64,000 bases of DNA from Mytilisepta virgata (Eukaryota > Mollusca > Bivalvia > Mytilida > Mytilidae): positions 37,526,150 through 37,590,149 of the forward strand of contig CM051514.1 of the NCBI GenBank assembly GCA_028015205.1, written 5' to 3'. The notes under the pieces are model-generated. The model did no database searches, was not told the origin of the DNA, and saw nothing but the letters and a program-made list of their open reading frames with translations. This document shows, in pieces, positions 44,964-57,010 of this stretch. Within the stretch, counting starts at the first letter, position 1; every line of letters starts with the position of its first letter. The position numbers and the translations under genes were made by a program.

Positions 44964-47524
44964 ATTGTGTTTGCATTAGTTTTTAGTTCGAAAATACTTG
45001 CCTTGAATTACTTCACTAAGGGATAATTTGTGAATTACTTCATTAAGGATAATTTGTAGTTGCATGTGTATATTATAAATATTGTAATACTATGATATTT
45101 AAGCTGCATGTATTACATTGTTATATATAATTTGTAATTTCTTCCTCATCCCTTGTACAGTTGCCTTTTGCGACATTTGACCAATTTGTTGTTCATATAC
45201 ATTCCTGTAGTATTTGATAAATTGATCTTTCATTGTATATGAGTTTGCAACTTTGAATGATAAAATTGACAGGTCTTCCAATGTTTTAGCCAATAGCATG
45301 TCTGTTAAAGGCTTCATCCAGAAAAGCGCTTCATACACAATTAAAAACTATAACTATATGGAATACATATAATATATTTTTACTTTCAGCAAGATGCTCA
45401 TAATTAGGCTTGGTGTCTGATGATGGATATGGCCTTGGTCACTTAAGATTAAATATGACCTAAATAGATATCTGAAACAACGGGTGAGTTCAGTTAGGAT
45501 TTTGTTTGAATTGGTAATGGACATGTCTTAAATATTATAGTATATATATTATTAAAAATTTGGGAAGTTTTTCCCGAAAAAAATATGAAAAAGATGAATT
45601 TTGATAGAATCTGGTGCCATCTCATACTTTAAAACATGCATTTATAAAGTGGTTTACAAGAACTGCCGAGTTATTTATTTTCAATACATTGTGGGTCAGG
45701 TTATTTATTTTCATACCATTCATTTTTGTTATTATCAAAGCTGAGTTATTTATTTTCAAAATCCTCCCTCCACCCAAGAATATCAAATGGTCGTCCCCTT
45801 GGACTTTTCAATTTCTGTGTACATGTACCTCTTTTATTTTTCCCAGCCCGTGTGAACAGTAAGTTTATTGAGGAAATACCAAAGATCATCTGACCTTGAT
45901 GTGCACAGTCGTAGATTACTTTTATCTCTTTAAATGCGTTGTAGACATATGAAAGGTTAGTATAGATCCATATTTAGAAACCATTATCACTATTATCAAA
46001 CAATTGAACAAATAAATGTAGTACAAATTCAGTTCAGAACTTTGGAATAAGGACAACAACGCCTGTCAGGTTAATGCAGTTGATAAACTAAAACCAACTA
46101 AAACTGCAAAAATGGAATTGCCGGAAAAAAGTTACAATATAAATTGTGATTCTGCAAGATGATTTTAGTTTCTTTATGAACCATCAATATTTTAATCCAG
46201 CTTGAGAAAATTTATGTTTAGACTGTAATACTTTAATTTACGGTTACAAGTCCATCATTAATAAAGTTCAAGATGAAGATCAGTACCAGTGTTTAGTACA
46301 GTCAAACCTGTCAAATGAACCACAGAAAAGTGCCCTCTATCAGATGGTGACATTTTGTAGAGTTTTATTTTACAAGCTTTGTTCATGAAGGACATATGCA
46401 GTGCCCTTGTTTTGCTATATACAGGTGTCCTTTATAGCTATATAATGGTTAAGTTTCTCATGAATATTATCCCCATATCAGGTTTTATCTTGTGATGAAA
46501 ATTAGTAGGAACACATAAAAACAGTTTAAATTCACCACTGCGCAATGTCTGTACCAAGACTCTGTTGTTGTGTTTGTGTCTTGTGGTCTTTTGTTATTTT
46601 TTTTTTCTAGGGTTCTGTCAATTTGATGGCGTTCTCATCTAACGCTTCTAAGTAATTTTAGATTTTCTCACTCTACTTTCATTAAAAAAATAATGCATAT
46701 TGGCAACAGGATCACAGCTTGAGATCTATGATTTACCCATAGAGGGACATATATACAGAGAGAAAATAAAAATCAGTTTAAAACATCAATCTCCGCGAGA
46801 AACTGGGAATGATATGAAGTGCTCAGTTAACGAAAACCGTCCCTTCATAATATTCATGTCGCGCAAACATTACTTCCTTCAGTTTCACGTGTCATTAATA
46901 TGCATTTAACATACATTATTGGCAGCATCACTCAATAGGCCCCCTTCAGCTAGAAATGAAAATCTTCCATAAATTGCCATTTTCAGTGTGAGATGACCCG
47001 CTTAAGATCGCCTCATGCGACCTCAATCTCCCACTGCACGAGGCCTCATCTTCCAATGATTTTAGACCAACCAAATCGCGCCGTTCACAAATGCACATAC
47101 CTTATGACTAGTCAGTCGTAACGTTATTTAATTTATTCGACTGTGCTCATTGAATTTATCTATGTACAGGAAACTTAAAAATCGAGTATTTATGTAAGAA
47201 ATAGGTACTAATGCTCTTTCAAAAGTGAAGAACTTCAAATCGTATTTAAAATTCAGCGTCTTTTCTCTTGTTCCGCTGCGCTCCACACTCGGGAAAGACG
47301 TGAATTTTAAAAACTCGTTGAAGATTTTCCAGTCTTCACTTTGAAATCGTGTAAGAACCTATTAGACTGCTCTTTTTAGAAATTTTTCAGTTGACAGTTA
47401 TTTTCTTAATACTTTGTGCACACCAGTGATGTGGACAGTGACTTATAAAATACGCATACTTTGAAAATAAAAAATTACAAAAAAGGAGTATTGTGCAACC
47501 AAGGTGTCCACCTTTTAGTGGGGC
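44964..47524. other. No gene seen
   Basis: AT-rich sequence. Around 46555-46630 there is a faint dispersed-repeat segment ('tctgttgttgtgtttgtgt', 'gggttctgtcaatttg') related to 26340-26430. An imperfect inverted repeat spans about 47225-47345 (the sequences flanking 'ctgcgctccacactcgggaaa'). A short - strand ORF at 45099-45338 has no supporting feature. Confidence 0.4.
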
Positions 47525-48010
47525 AAGGCAGACTCAGAATATGGGAAAAACGTCGAAACCTATTGTCCCACTCTTATTCATTGACTGTTATATTGTGGGG
47601 TTTAATTTAATTGACAAAATACAATGTATGAAGTAAAGGGAAATGCTTCGCTATTTTCTCTTTTATTTAAATAAGGACATTATCTTAACACATATTTAAA
47701 AGACCTCCATTCACCATTCATCAGGTTAACCTGTATGCATCTAGTAAACATAATTATAAACAAGAGTTATAATCAAGGTCACGTCACAAACACAAAATCC
47801 TTGAATTTATCTTAGTGTATAAGGTGGCAATATATTATTTTAAGCACCATAATCTATTCGTTCCACCGCCATCTGTTTCTTTTCATTCGGGGTGAATGAC
47901 AGCATCTTTCAAATACTAGTAATGTATATTAATGTTGCTATGTTGATAAGAATACACATTTCATCATTTGAATTTAGATTTAAACATAACGTTTTTTACT
48001 TTACCACAAC
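47525..48010 (+). promoter_or_regulatory. Orphan SCP-type promoter segment
   Basis: This is paralogous to 54470-54930 in order ('aacctgtatgca', 'caaggtcac', 'cttgaa..ta', 'ctgtttctt', 'gataagaatacacattt'). CCTTGAATTTAT (47799-47810) precedes a TATA-like gtgtataa (47816-47823), and a weak donor-like GTGAAT begins at 47892, 93 bp downstream of the motif. No SCP coding exon follows within 10 kb other than the gene at 58562, so this looks like a promoter remnant or a distant alternative one. Confidence 0.35.
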
Positions 48011-48690
48011 AGGACTTAAGGGGGTACCCAACACTTTAACTAAAATAGATTTAGCTCGTTTAATTTTCATAAAATTTTGTAGAAATATTTACTTTGACCT
48101 GTTGACAAAAATATAAAAATTTCAAGAAATTTGAACCACACAATTTACGGGAATAATTTCATTGGATATATAGCAGTTTGACAAACACTGATTTTGATCA
48201 TTGAGAAGCTTGATTTCTCTTTGCTAATAGTATGTGATTAAAACGTTAGGTTGATTTTTAGAGAGTTAACTCCCTTAGGTGTTCTGACAGGTCAACGTAT
48301 TAACGCATCTTTAGAACAGTACAAGACATAGTTGGACATAAATTTATATGCACCCTTTCCGATTTCAACAATTAATATCTAATGAGCAGTACATAAGATC
48401 AAAATTCCGAAACAATATACCTGAAATACGCTGGGTTTAAAAAAAGACAACCACAGAATAGAGTTATACATCAGGAATTCGTCTGAGTTTCAAAATACCG
48501 AAAAACTAGCAAATGATTGGTTTGTTTTATACAATGGGCAAATTAAGTTTTTCAATTTCAACCCTATCGCTAGGTTGATAACCAATTACACTTCACAAAT
48601 TCAACGTCACGCAGAAATAGTTTAAAGGTAACTCTGTGCAGGTGAAGCACATTATTTGAGAAGTGATCGTCGTAGTGTACTTTAGTCAGG
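48010..48690. repeat. Dispersed mussel repeat, copy 2
   Basis: It begins 'taagggggtacccaacactt' and contains 'acctgttgacaaaaatat', 'ttgagaagcttgatt' and 'gagttaactccctta'. Its second half matches 22400-22880 ('gcatctttagaacagta', 'cagtacataagatcaaaa'). I recognise this as a common mussel repeat. Confidence 0.55.
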
Positions 48691-48869
48691 AAAAAGGTGA
48701 GAATTAATAATTAAGTGCATAATGATATATGTTGAATATGTAATTGTGTATCTATATAAATATTTGATATTTTCCGGTATAACGGCTGAACAGTGCAACA
48801 TAGATTTACATTAAGTTGTGTTTTAAAATTCACAAGTAGTTTCACGATTGGTTGAAATTTAAAACTTCT

Positions 48870-49165
48870 TCTCGTCTAAATTTCGGTATGGAGCATCTAT
48901 GAAAGGTCTTTTACAAACTTTGCATAAATTATCATAGTCTGTGACACAAAATGGCCACCAGAAGCCTTTATTTATTCTCATTGGTAAAATTTTTAAATTC
49001 TTGTCCCCTGAAACCGTTTGGCCAAATGAACTTATACTTTGTATGAAGCATCTATGTAAGGTCATTTACAAAGTTTTCAGAAATCAGTCTAGTCCATCAA
49101 ATACAAAAAAAAGTTTGTGACTCCCAGGTGAGCGATACGAGCTCAACCCTCTGAGCCTCTTTTTT
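48870..49165 (+). mobile_element. Decayed 3' part of a tandem-repeat element
   Basis: Two repeat-like units about 165 bp apart share 'gagcatctatgaaaggtc' and 'gaagcatctatgtaaggtc'. It ends with 'cccaggtgagcgatacgag' and 'ctgagcctctttttt', the same terminal motif that closes the element at 13111-15203. Confidence 0.55.
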
Positions 49166-49649
49166 CAGTATCAGAATTCTTATTATTTCAAGAAACAGAT
49201 ATCGCCCAAAGGGCTTGAGCTCGAGGGCTGAAATCAGGATAGAAGGCATCCATTGACCGGTTTAACATATATAAACTAAAATAAAATGTAATTGTACCTA
49301 CAAAAAACGAAACGGATAATTAACAAATAATTGACGTGATACTATCGACAGACCATTAGACGAAATATGAAACAAAAGAGCACAAAACACAAACACTGAA
49401 ACAACAGACTAATAGAAACTTGGGACTGACATTGCATGTGTATCAAGTAGATAAGAATTCTTCTCAATTAGAAATATATATAACAAAGCAATATTTGATA
49501 CAGATAATGATGGATAAATGACACATAAATTCCCGGTTCTACCTAGTAGATAAAATACGTCGACATAACATTAAAAGTTTGCTTATGTTGCAAGAAAGAT
49601 TTCTAAGAATTTATATTTCACAAATATAACAGCCCAGACATTTTTCAAT

Positions 49650-49912
49650 ACCTTGATCGTCATGACTACATGTGCTAATGATCACTAGGTTGTCAACATG
49701 AAAATTGGAACGACACGGTAACAAACATTTTCTTGTATGAAAGTACAATTCCCATAGGTTGCGAGTTCGAATATCACTTCTGGCGTGGTGTATTCGACTC
49801 CGATCTTAATTTACAAGGATTGCCAATTTTCCTACCAAAGGTCCGTGGTTCTTTTCAATAAAAAAGGCCGCCGCGAAATAGCTAAATGTGCTGAAAACGG
49901 CGTAAAACCCCA
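49650..49912 (+). mobile_element. Older SINE copy of the 18140 family
   Basis: It shares 'gatcgtcatgactac', 'gcgagttcgaatatcac', 'tgtattcgactccgatctt' and the 3' domain 'gccgcgaaatagctaaatg' with 'aaaacggcgtaaaac'. The tRNA-like head is worn, and extra sequence ('attggaacgacacggtaac' region) sits between the A-box side and the B box. A SINE with many changes and no clear target duplication is the best description. Confidence 0.7.
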
Positions 49913-50309
49913 ATTACCTTGAAATCTCAGATAATAAGACGGTATGAATTTGTGTCGTAGATCCTAAGTGTTTTGATCTTTTCATTAAACAGATAAGTGC
50001 AATTATTCTCCAGCACCTTCAATGATGATCTTTAGAGTTTATACAAAATTTGAAGAAATTTTTTAAATGAGAGTGGTGAAGGCAGAAACGAAACAAAATT
50101 TGTATGGATTTTAATATAATAAAGTTAACAAGTATATAGTAGGAAAATTGTTGTCAGTTTCTGTGAAATAATTGTCTTTATAATTTGTATGTCCGTTTTA
50201 TTTTATAAGTAAATTTACGTTACAAATGTTCGTATTGGTGTTCAATTGGATTTTATCAACTACATGTACAAAAGTAAAATATTAAATAAAAACAAATAAA
50301 ATGTGTGGT

Positions 50310-51250
50310 CGGCTGCCAATCGTGTCCGGCCTATAACTTTCTTGTCTTAAGACCTAGACCTTAGATCTATTGTATGTGGATATGTCACCTCAAGACAATA
50401 TGTCATGTATCAAAAATGTTGACCTATGACCTTGACCCTTGACCTTAGGGTGAATAAATAGGTAATTTTAGATAGGTAGGTTATCTCAAGATGATGTGTC
50501 GCGTACCAAGAATATTGACCTTGACCGTTGACCTTAAGGTCAATAAATAGGTCATTTTTGGGCGGCTGCCAATCGTGTCCGGCCTTTAACTTTCTTGTCT
50601 TAAGACCTAGACCTTAGATCTATTGTATGTATATATGTCATCTCAAGACAATGTGTCATGTTTCAAAAATGTTGACCTATGACTTTGACCCTTGACCTTA
50701 GGGTGAATAAATAGGTAATTTTAGATCATCTTCGTGTCCGGCCTGTAACTTTTTTGTCTAAAGACCTAGACCTTGGATTTTTGGTGTGTAGGTAGGTTAT
50801 CTCAAGATGATGTGTCGCGTACCAAGAATATTGACCTTGACCGTTGACCTCAAGGTCAATAAATAGGTGATTTTTGTAACTTTTTGTCTAAAGGCCTTGG
50901 ATCTTTGGTGTGTAGGTAGGTTACCTCGAGACGATGTTTCACATTCCAAGGATATTGACCTTGATCCTTAACCTCAAGGTCAATAAATTGGTCATTTTTG
51001 TAACTTTTTTGCCTTAAGACCTAGGCGTTGGATATTTGCTGTATACGTAGGTTTCCTCAAGATGATGTGTCGCATATTAAGGATGTTGACCTTGATTCTG
51101 GACCTCAGGGTCAATAAATTGCTAATCATGTACAGCCTGTAACTTTTTTGTCTTAAACTTTAGATCTTAGATCTTTGATGTGTGGGTAGTGTACCTCAAG
51201 ATGATGTGTCGGGTAGTAAAGATGTTGACATCTGACCTTGGCCTTTGACT
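50310..51250 (+). repeat. Tandem repeat of ~150 bp rich in TGACCTTGACC (larger array)
   Basis: About six imperfect units share 'gtccggcctgtaactt', 'aagacctagaccttgga', 'gtgtaggtaggttatctc', 'gatgtgtcgcgtaccaag' and 'gaccttgaccgttgacct'. A first segment of about 250 bp is itself repeated ('ggctgccaatcgtgtccgg' at about 50321 and 50569). It is the same family as 5265-5740, so the sequence exists upstream of two different family neighbourhoods. Confidence 0.8.
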
Positions 51251-52039
51251 TCTTTGATGGAGAAAAGTTAGTCATTAAAAATGAAATAGCTCTCTTGTGT
51301 AACATTGATTTTGTTTACTCGATATATTTTTAATATTCTTTACGGTATAATTTGACCTTGTATTACCTAAAGCTTAGGTTTTACATTTTGCTATGCTATA
51401 CAATGTAAATTAAATCAGAGGAACTAAAAAAATTATTGAGCGATTTATTTTGTAAAATTGTTTTTACTGGCTGTTAAGCCTAATGCTACATGTTGTAAAC
51501 CTCCATGTCTGCCCTACACAACCAAATGAAATTGTTCTTAAAACGTAAACAGCCTTACAATAAAATAAAGTCATTTCTACGCAGTCGAAAACCTCACCAT
51601 GACCTGAAGACGACAAAACCAAAATATTTTAACCATGTCTGGGTGCAGTACACATAAGCTGTCTTTGGAGAGGTCACCACACTTCTTTGATCCTTTCCGT
51701 TAATGTTTGTTACACGCCACAAATCAATAAATCGTCGGAAAAGTACTTGATCAGATTAAAAAAATATATTTTATTGCAGGTTTGGGTATTATGATGTGAA
51801 GTAACACATCGTATATGAAAGTATTAACGTTTTTTTAATCAATGGTATCCATAAATCTTCTCATGAACAGGGTTACATTTGTACCACACATGCTGATTAT
51901 GAAATGTACACAATAACCAAAATGTCCAATTCACACAAATACGTTAGAAATGACCCAATGTCTGTAATACGATGAAACTTTAGACTCCTCACCGTACAAA
52001 ACAATTTTGTCCGCCGTCTAAATTTCCATGGGTCTACAG

Positions 52040-52290
52040 TCTCTGCGCCCGTATTAATAAAGCTACTTAAATTAAGATTTTACTAAGGAAATACTTAAGT
52101 TGAGCAAACACCACCCATTTTACTTAAGTGGTAGTCGTAAAATATCGTAACCTAAGTATTTTCTTAGTACATTCTTAAATTAAGGAAACCCCGCCCATCG
52201 TACTTAAGTGGTATTCATAAAACATTAAACTAAGAAAACACTTAAGTTTCACCTTAACATTAAGGTAGGTGGGTACCTTCCTTAAGTATT
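52040..52290. repeat. ACTTAAGT-rich short repeats
   Basis: The palindrome ACTTAAGT or TACTTAAG occurs repeatedly with 'taagtggta.tc.taaaa' and 'ctaag.a.t.tc' segments spaced about 80-100 bp. At least two diverged units can be lined up (about 52110-52170 and 52195-52245). Confidence 0.6.
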
Positions 52291-54469
52291 GCAAAATCAA
52301 ATTTGTGTTCACAACCCTGAATTTTTTGAAAGCATAATATGAATATACGTATTCCCGCATTTGTACTACATTGAAGATAATATTTGAAAAAATTGAATAT
52401 TGAGGAATAGACAATAATCCTCGCAGTCATATCAAGTCATTCATATCTTATATTGAAAAATAGATCAGGAATTGTGTATTTTTGTGTGATATGTGTCTTT
52501 TAAAGAGAATATTTTTATTTGTAAACGGCAATAATATTTCGATAATTTCGGGGGCGGGAGGAAGTATAGGAAGATTTTTCAATATATGTCAAAAGTGTAG
52601 GCTCGGAAAATTGCAGGACAGTATGTATATTGGAATGAAATTGTCGTACATTTTGGAAGAAATATATTGTGCATTTATCCATATTAATGTAAAGGTTGAT
52701 AGAGGAAAACTTTCAGTATCCAAGAAAAAAAATCATTCCTTTTGTTATCTCGACCTTTTTTTCGCGCCCTTCAGTATTTAATTTCGTTGCTGAATATCAG
52801 GGATAAAATTTTTATATCTTGAATAGTAATATTTTGCTTTTGTACATGTATAAATATATTTTTTTTTGTATTTCTTTTGCTTCTCTGAATGGTTGACGAA
52901 AAATCCTTCTTCATTTACTCGTAAGAAATACATGCAGATTTCATGTTAGTTAGATTTATCAGTGAGAAGAATTTCTATTCCATTAATTCAGCGATCAAAA
53001 CCTTCCACATATCAGTACAAATGGTTTACCAAAAATCTATAATACTAAATTTACGAATTAGCCGAATAGGTTCAAAATAAACGATGTATGGTTCAGATTA
53101 TAAAGGTTATTATCGGATTTGACAATCTGCATTTATAAATTTAAACTGCAGTTTTGTTTATGTGCAAATGGAATTTGCATGGACTAATCCGGTATGAATT
53201 CTCCCAACATATCCCTTAGAAGGTTCTCGAATGCATCATTTTAACACATTGGTTTAAATAAACAATTATGCACATATTTTAAATGTATTTTTGTTTGAAA
53301 TTACGGAAGAAGAGTAAAACAAATTAAAAACATTCTCCTTCGAGTGGGATGTTTCCGCTTCATGTATTCAGGATTGTTTTTTCTACAGTAATGCAATTTC
53401 TCCTAACTATAAACATTATGAACTTTGAAGATTATGAAGAAGTAAGGCAAAGTTCAGAGGAATTCCTAACTTAGTTGGTTTTTGGATTGCTCGGATGTTT
53501 ACTTTGCACAAAGTGATAAAACCAACCATTATCCATTTTTACATTATTTGTCATATGACCTGTCTAAATATATCTCTACCATACAATTCCCTGTAAGCCC
53601 TAGATAAAAATATTTTTAACAAATGGTCATCTTTATCATTAATAACGAAATTTATCTCGGACATCTTTATAAACGTGGACAGCATACACAGCCACACACT
53701 AAAAATGTTTTTATCGTCTGTTGGATTTATTTGTGAAATTAAGCCTCGCTTGCCCTGCCCATGATGACAATGAACAATTGGAACAATTATTTTCCAAAAA
53801 TATGCTCTATTTAACTCACGGCATCTTTTGAAAAATTCATCCGTCACTAAGGAAATGTTTATTCATATTCTTTTTCATATTTATTCTGAATGAAAAAGGT
53901 AATGCATTATGAAATGTGTATTTAATGAAAGCTTTTCATCAAGTTCCAGTTCAGAATTAATTGTAACATAAACATATTGACAATTTATGTGGTTGTATTT
54001 TCGTCATAGATTTTGACTATGATGGAACCTTAAGGTCCATTTTGGTAATTCTACGTGGCATACAGTCTACTTCATCAGTGGATACATCTTCGGTAGTAAC
54101 GAACAACCATATGACAATTAGGTCGCGTTGACCTACATTTCACGCTTCATTGACTTTGGTTAAAGTTTGCATTAACATCCATTTCTGGAATACTACAGCA
54201 TATATAGACATGAAACTATCAGTTAATACCACCTACTTGACAGGAAAGTTTATGGGAAGCCTGCCACAACATCCACATTGAGTTCCTGTTCCACGAATGC
54301 CATGGCCGCAAAAACTTTTTAAAGTCAATATGGCCACCCCCCCCCAAAAAAAAAAAAAAAAAATGCTTATTTTCCCGCATTGTTCAATGTCTAGTAGTAA
54401 TTTAAAACCAAGAATAGATGTAAAATTTTTTTGTTGGTGGAGGGGTAGGGAGGGGGTAGTTAGACTCAG
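52291..54469. other. Unassigned region with one - strand ORF
   Basis: The longest reading frame is 53551-53847 on the - strand (98 residues, MTDEFFKRCRELNRAYF, with HCHHGQGKRG in the middle), which I do not recognise. A + strand frame at 52482-52781 has no family features. A C-run followed by an A-run lies at about 54335-54362. No repeats could be matched elsewhere. Confidence 0.3.
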
Positions 54470-54930
54470 AATTTGGCGAAAACGTATACATTAACTGTTA
54501 AGTGTTTGTTGTTTTAGGAAAGCGATATAAAATCGACATTACAATATACGAACTAAAGGAAAAGGAAATTGCTATTTTTCTCTTTTGATGAAAACAAAGT
54601 TCGAGTCATTTTAACACATATTTCAACAACCTGTAATTTATCAGGTCAACCTGTATGCAGCTACATATAGTAAACAACAATTAAAACCAAGGTCACAAAT
54701 ACAAAAGCCTTGAACTTAACTTTATTCATGAAGTGATAATATAAGTTTCAGTGCATTAAGTTAATAGCTCTATAGTGGTCTGTTTCTTATCAGTCCGTGT
54801 GAATGAAAACGTCCTTCAAATAATATTGTACTGATAAGAGACTGATAAGAATACACATTTCGTCCTTTGCATTCAGATATAATTTAAACATGCATGTTTG
54901 TACTTTATCATAAACGCATTTTGTCTGTCA
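54470..54930 (+). promoter_or_regulatory. SCP-type promoter segment upstream of the gene at 58562
   Basis: This is paralogous to 47525-48010. CCTTGAACTTAA (54708-54719) is identical to the motif at 1694, and the sequence before it ('aaggtcacaaatacaaaag') is shared with the other orphan. A weak donor-like GTGAAT starts at 54799, 91 bp downstream. The TATA box is poor ('tttattcatg'). It could drive the gene at 58562 across a 3.7 kb intron, or be a remnant. Confidence 0.35.
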
Positions 54931-55479
54931 CGAAAGAGTATTATAAGTTATATTTAATTTATTTTTTTGGGGCAAACATTCTTGTGTACTTTTGTAAGGA
55001 GTTTACTCTTAATCTTTATGTGAACATAAATCTCTTATATTTAATCAAGACATAAATGAAATGTAAGGTAGGAATATCAAAACATTTCTGAAGACTACTG
55101 CTGTCACAAAAGCTCTATTTGGGACAGGTCGTAAGTATTACGAACAGTTCAGAATTATCACCACGAATGGACTAATGGTTTCTTTTCAGTCCAAAAATGA
55201 CATCGGACTTTTTTCGGTGTGGTAATACTCAATATTCCCCTACAACAACAATTGGATCGACTTTCTGGACAAAACGAACGTGCGTAAACGGAGCGGAATT
55301 GACATAACTTTCAATGCCCTCAACGAACATAATCACTTAAAAAGTTTTACGGTCGATATCATCATTTGGGCGATTGTTATTATGTGAGCGTGTCACAAAC
55401 GATCATTGACATATTCCCTGTGTTATTCCAGTTCTCTTACCGATTTTGACATTTATCGATATAGACCTATTAATGGATT

Positions 55480-55660
55480 TAACCACTGGCCAATACGACG
55501 GGTGTTGCATGCGAAACAGAATATGCTTACCATTCCGAACCACCTGATATCACTCAAGGTTTTTTATTGGAGTTCGTATTAAACACGCTTTTCAGTGTTC
55601 TTTGTTCGAATGTCTCTCTCTTTATCTGTTTGTTCCTTTTTTGTTTTTCTCTTTCGGATA
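55480..55660 (-). repeat. Mussel-type dispersed repeat, reverse copy
   Basis: The reverse complement shows the hallmarks of the family at 29566-29800. On this strand they read 'gacgggtgttgcatgcgaa', 'gcttaccattccgaacc', 'acctgatatcactcaagg' and 'tggagttcgtattaaa'. Confidence 0.55.
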
Positions 55661-56169
55661 TTTGTCATCTGGATTATGATTTTGGATTTCCTTTTTGGCA
55701 TATTTGGTTTGGTATCTTCTACACTTGATTCAAGACACCTACATGTATGTGTCCATAGCTTCAGTTTCAGTGTTTTGTGTTGTTTTTATTGTACAGGAGT
55801 GTCATATTCACCCTATTTGACTTATTTTATGTTACCATCACAATAATATTATACATGTAAATAACTTACGTTTAGTACATATTTATTAAAAATATGTGCC
55901 GTTTTGCATATGTGATAAGTGAAAAAGTTTGAGGCTGGTATCTTTCCCGGGGTATATAAGGCTTATCTGCTCGGCTTCCGGGGTAATATAAATGACGTCA
56001 CAATATGTGATAAACAGATTATGACATTCCTACATCCAATATATTCCCCGATATCTTCCTCGATCCATATCTGCCCTCGGCAAACGCTTTGGGACAGATA
56101 TGGGAGTCTCGGGAAGAGATTATAAAATTAATAAATTTGAACACAACTGATGGGTCGTAAATCGACAAG
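55661..56169. other. Repeat tail and unassigned GC-shifted piece
   Basis: Positions 55661-55846 continue the T-rich side of the dispersed repeat. Positions 55930-56115 ('ccggggtatataaggctta', 'ttccggggtaatataaatg', 'ctcggcaaacgctttggg') are richer in G+C and unlike the rest of the window, with no family I can name. No supported gene. Confidence 0.35.
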
Positions 56170-56523
56170 ATGTCCACTTTGTTTTTTGGTTTTGGTGATC
56201 CTGATAATATATATGAATTGTTGAAACACTGTATCAAAAAAACGGTAATAGAGAATGTATATTTATTCCAAATGGATATATATATTTCTCCTATACTTGA
56301 CGTGTTTAATCATGGGATAAAAATACATAATATTTTTAACCACTTACCGGTGATTAAATTTCTACGTGGGAATTACCGCTGTTTTTTCTGCAGTTATTGG
56401 AACGATGAACTAGAGAAGTCTCTAAATGACGTCTATGTAAACAAACTGCATAGCAACGACATTTTCTTGATGTTCTTGTCGAAAATCATAGGAGAAACAG
56501 ATTCTCTTTCCATTTACTCGTGA
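56170..56523 (+). CDS. Hypothetical 117-residue ORF
   Basis: Starts MSTLFFGFGDPDNIYELL. It contains a possible zinc-binding pair (YRCFFCSYW) and ends SIYS with a stop inside the left arm of the foldback at 56521. No family is recognised. It is AT-rich and close to repeats, so it may be an element fragment. Length alone makes it worth recording. Confidence 0.25.
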   Translation: MSTLFFGFGDPDNIYELLKHCIKKTVIENVYLFQMDIYISPILDVFNHGIKIHNIFNHLPVIKFLRGNYRCFFCSYWNDELEKSLNDVYVNKLHSNDIFLMFLSKIIGETDSLSIYS

Positions 56524-56638
56524 GTTATGGAATTTCTCCACCCTCAATAGTTACATTTTTTAATTAAACACGCTCGCAAAAGCTCGCGTGATGAAAATAG
56601 AAAATTTAACTATCTCGGGTGAGAAATTCCATAACTCA
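56521..56638. repeat. Foldback structure with ~22 bp arms
   Basis: Arms 56521-56543 and 56617-56638 are inverted with a single unpaired base. The 73 bp between them holds a smaller GC-rich hairpin ('cacgctcgcaaaagctcgcg'). It lies 17 bp before the dinucleotide tract. Confidence 0.65.
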
Positions 56639-56653
56639 CTCGTACCTGAAGGA

Positions 56654-56655
<2 letters not shown>

Positions 56656-56723
<68 letters not shown>
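56656..56723. repeat. (TA)n microsatellite
   Basis: A perfect run of about 34 TA dinucleotides. It is prone to length change and mis-assembly. Confidence 0.95.
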
Positions 56724-56728
<5 letters not shown>

Positions 56729-57008
56729 AACAAAATCAAAATGAGCAACTGTAGAACAGAATGCCATTGTGTAATCTCAGACATATAAAAAAAATTACAG
56801 CATACCGAACAGATAGACGCAAGATTTATTATTATGGATAATTTGATTTATATTTAATATTAAAATCAAGCAAGTGTAATCTTATCTTATATTTTTGTGT
56901 TTGGTCAAGACCCCATCGTTTCAGTGTGTAGTTTTAAGAATGATTTGTGACAAAAATGGCGAACAAGTGCCGTGCGTTTTTTTAATTATTAGACATCCTT
57001 GGTATTTT

Positions 57009-57010
<2 letters not shown>

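Noticed and set aside
56560..56788. Two ORFs reading through the (TA)n tract as YIYIYI repeats
   Set aside because: They are artefacts of a dinucleotide repeat, open in several frames.
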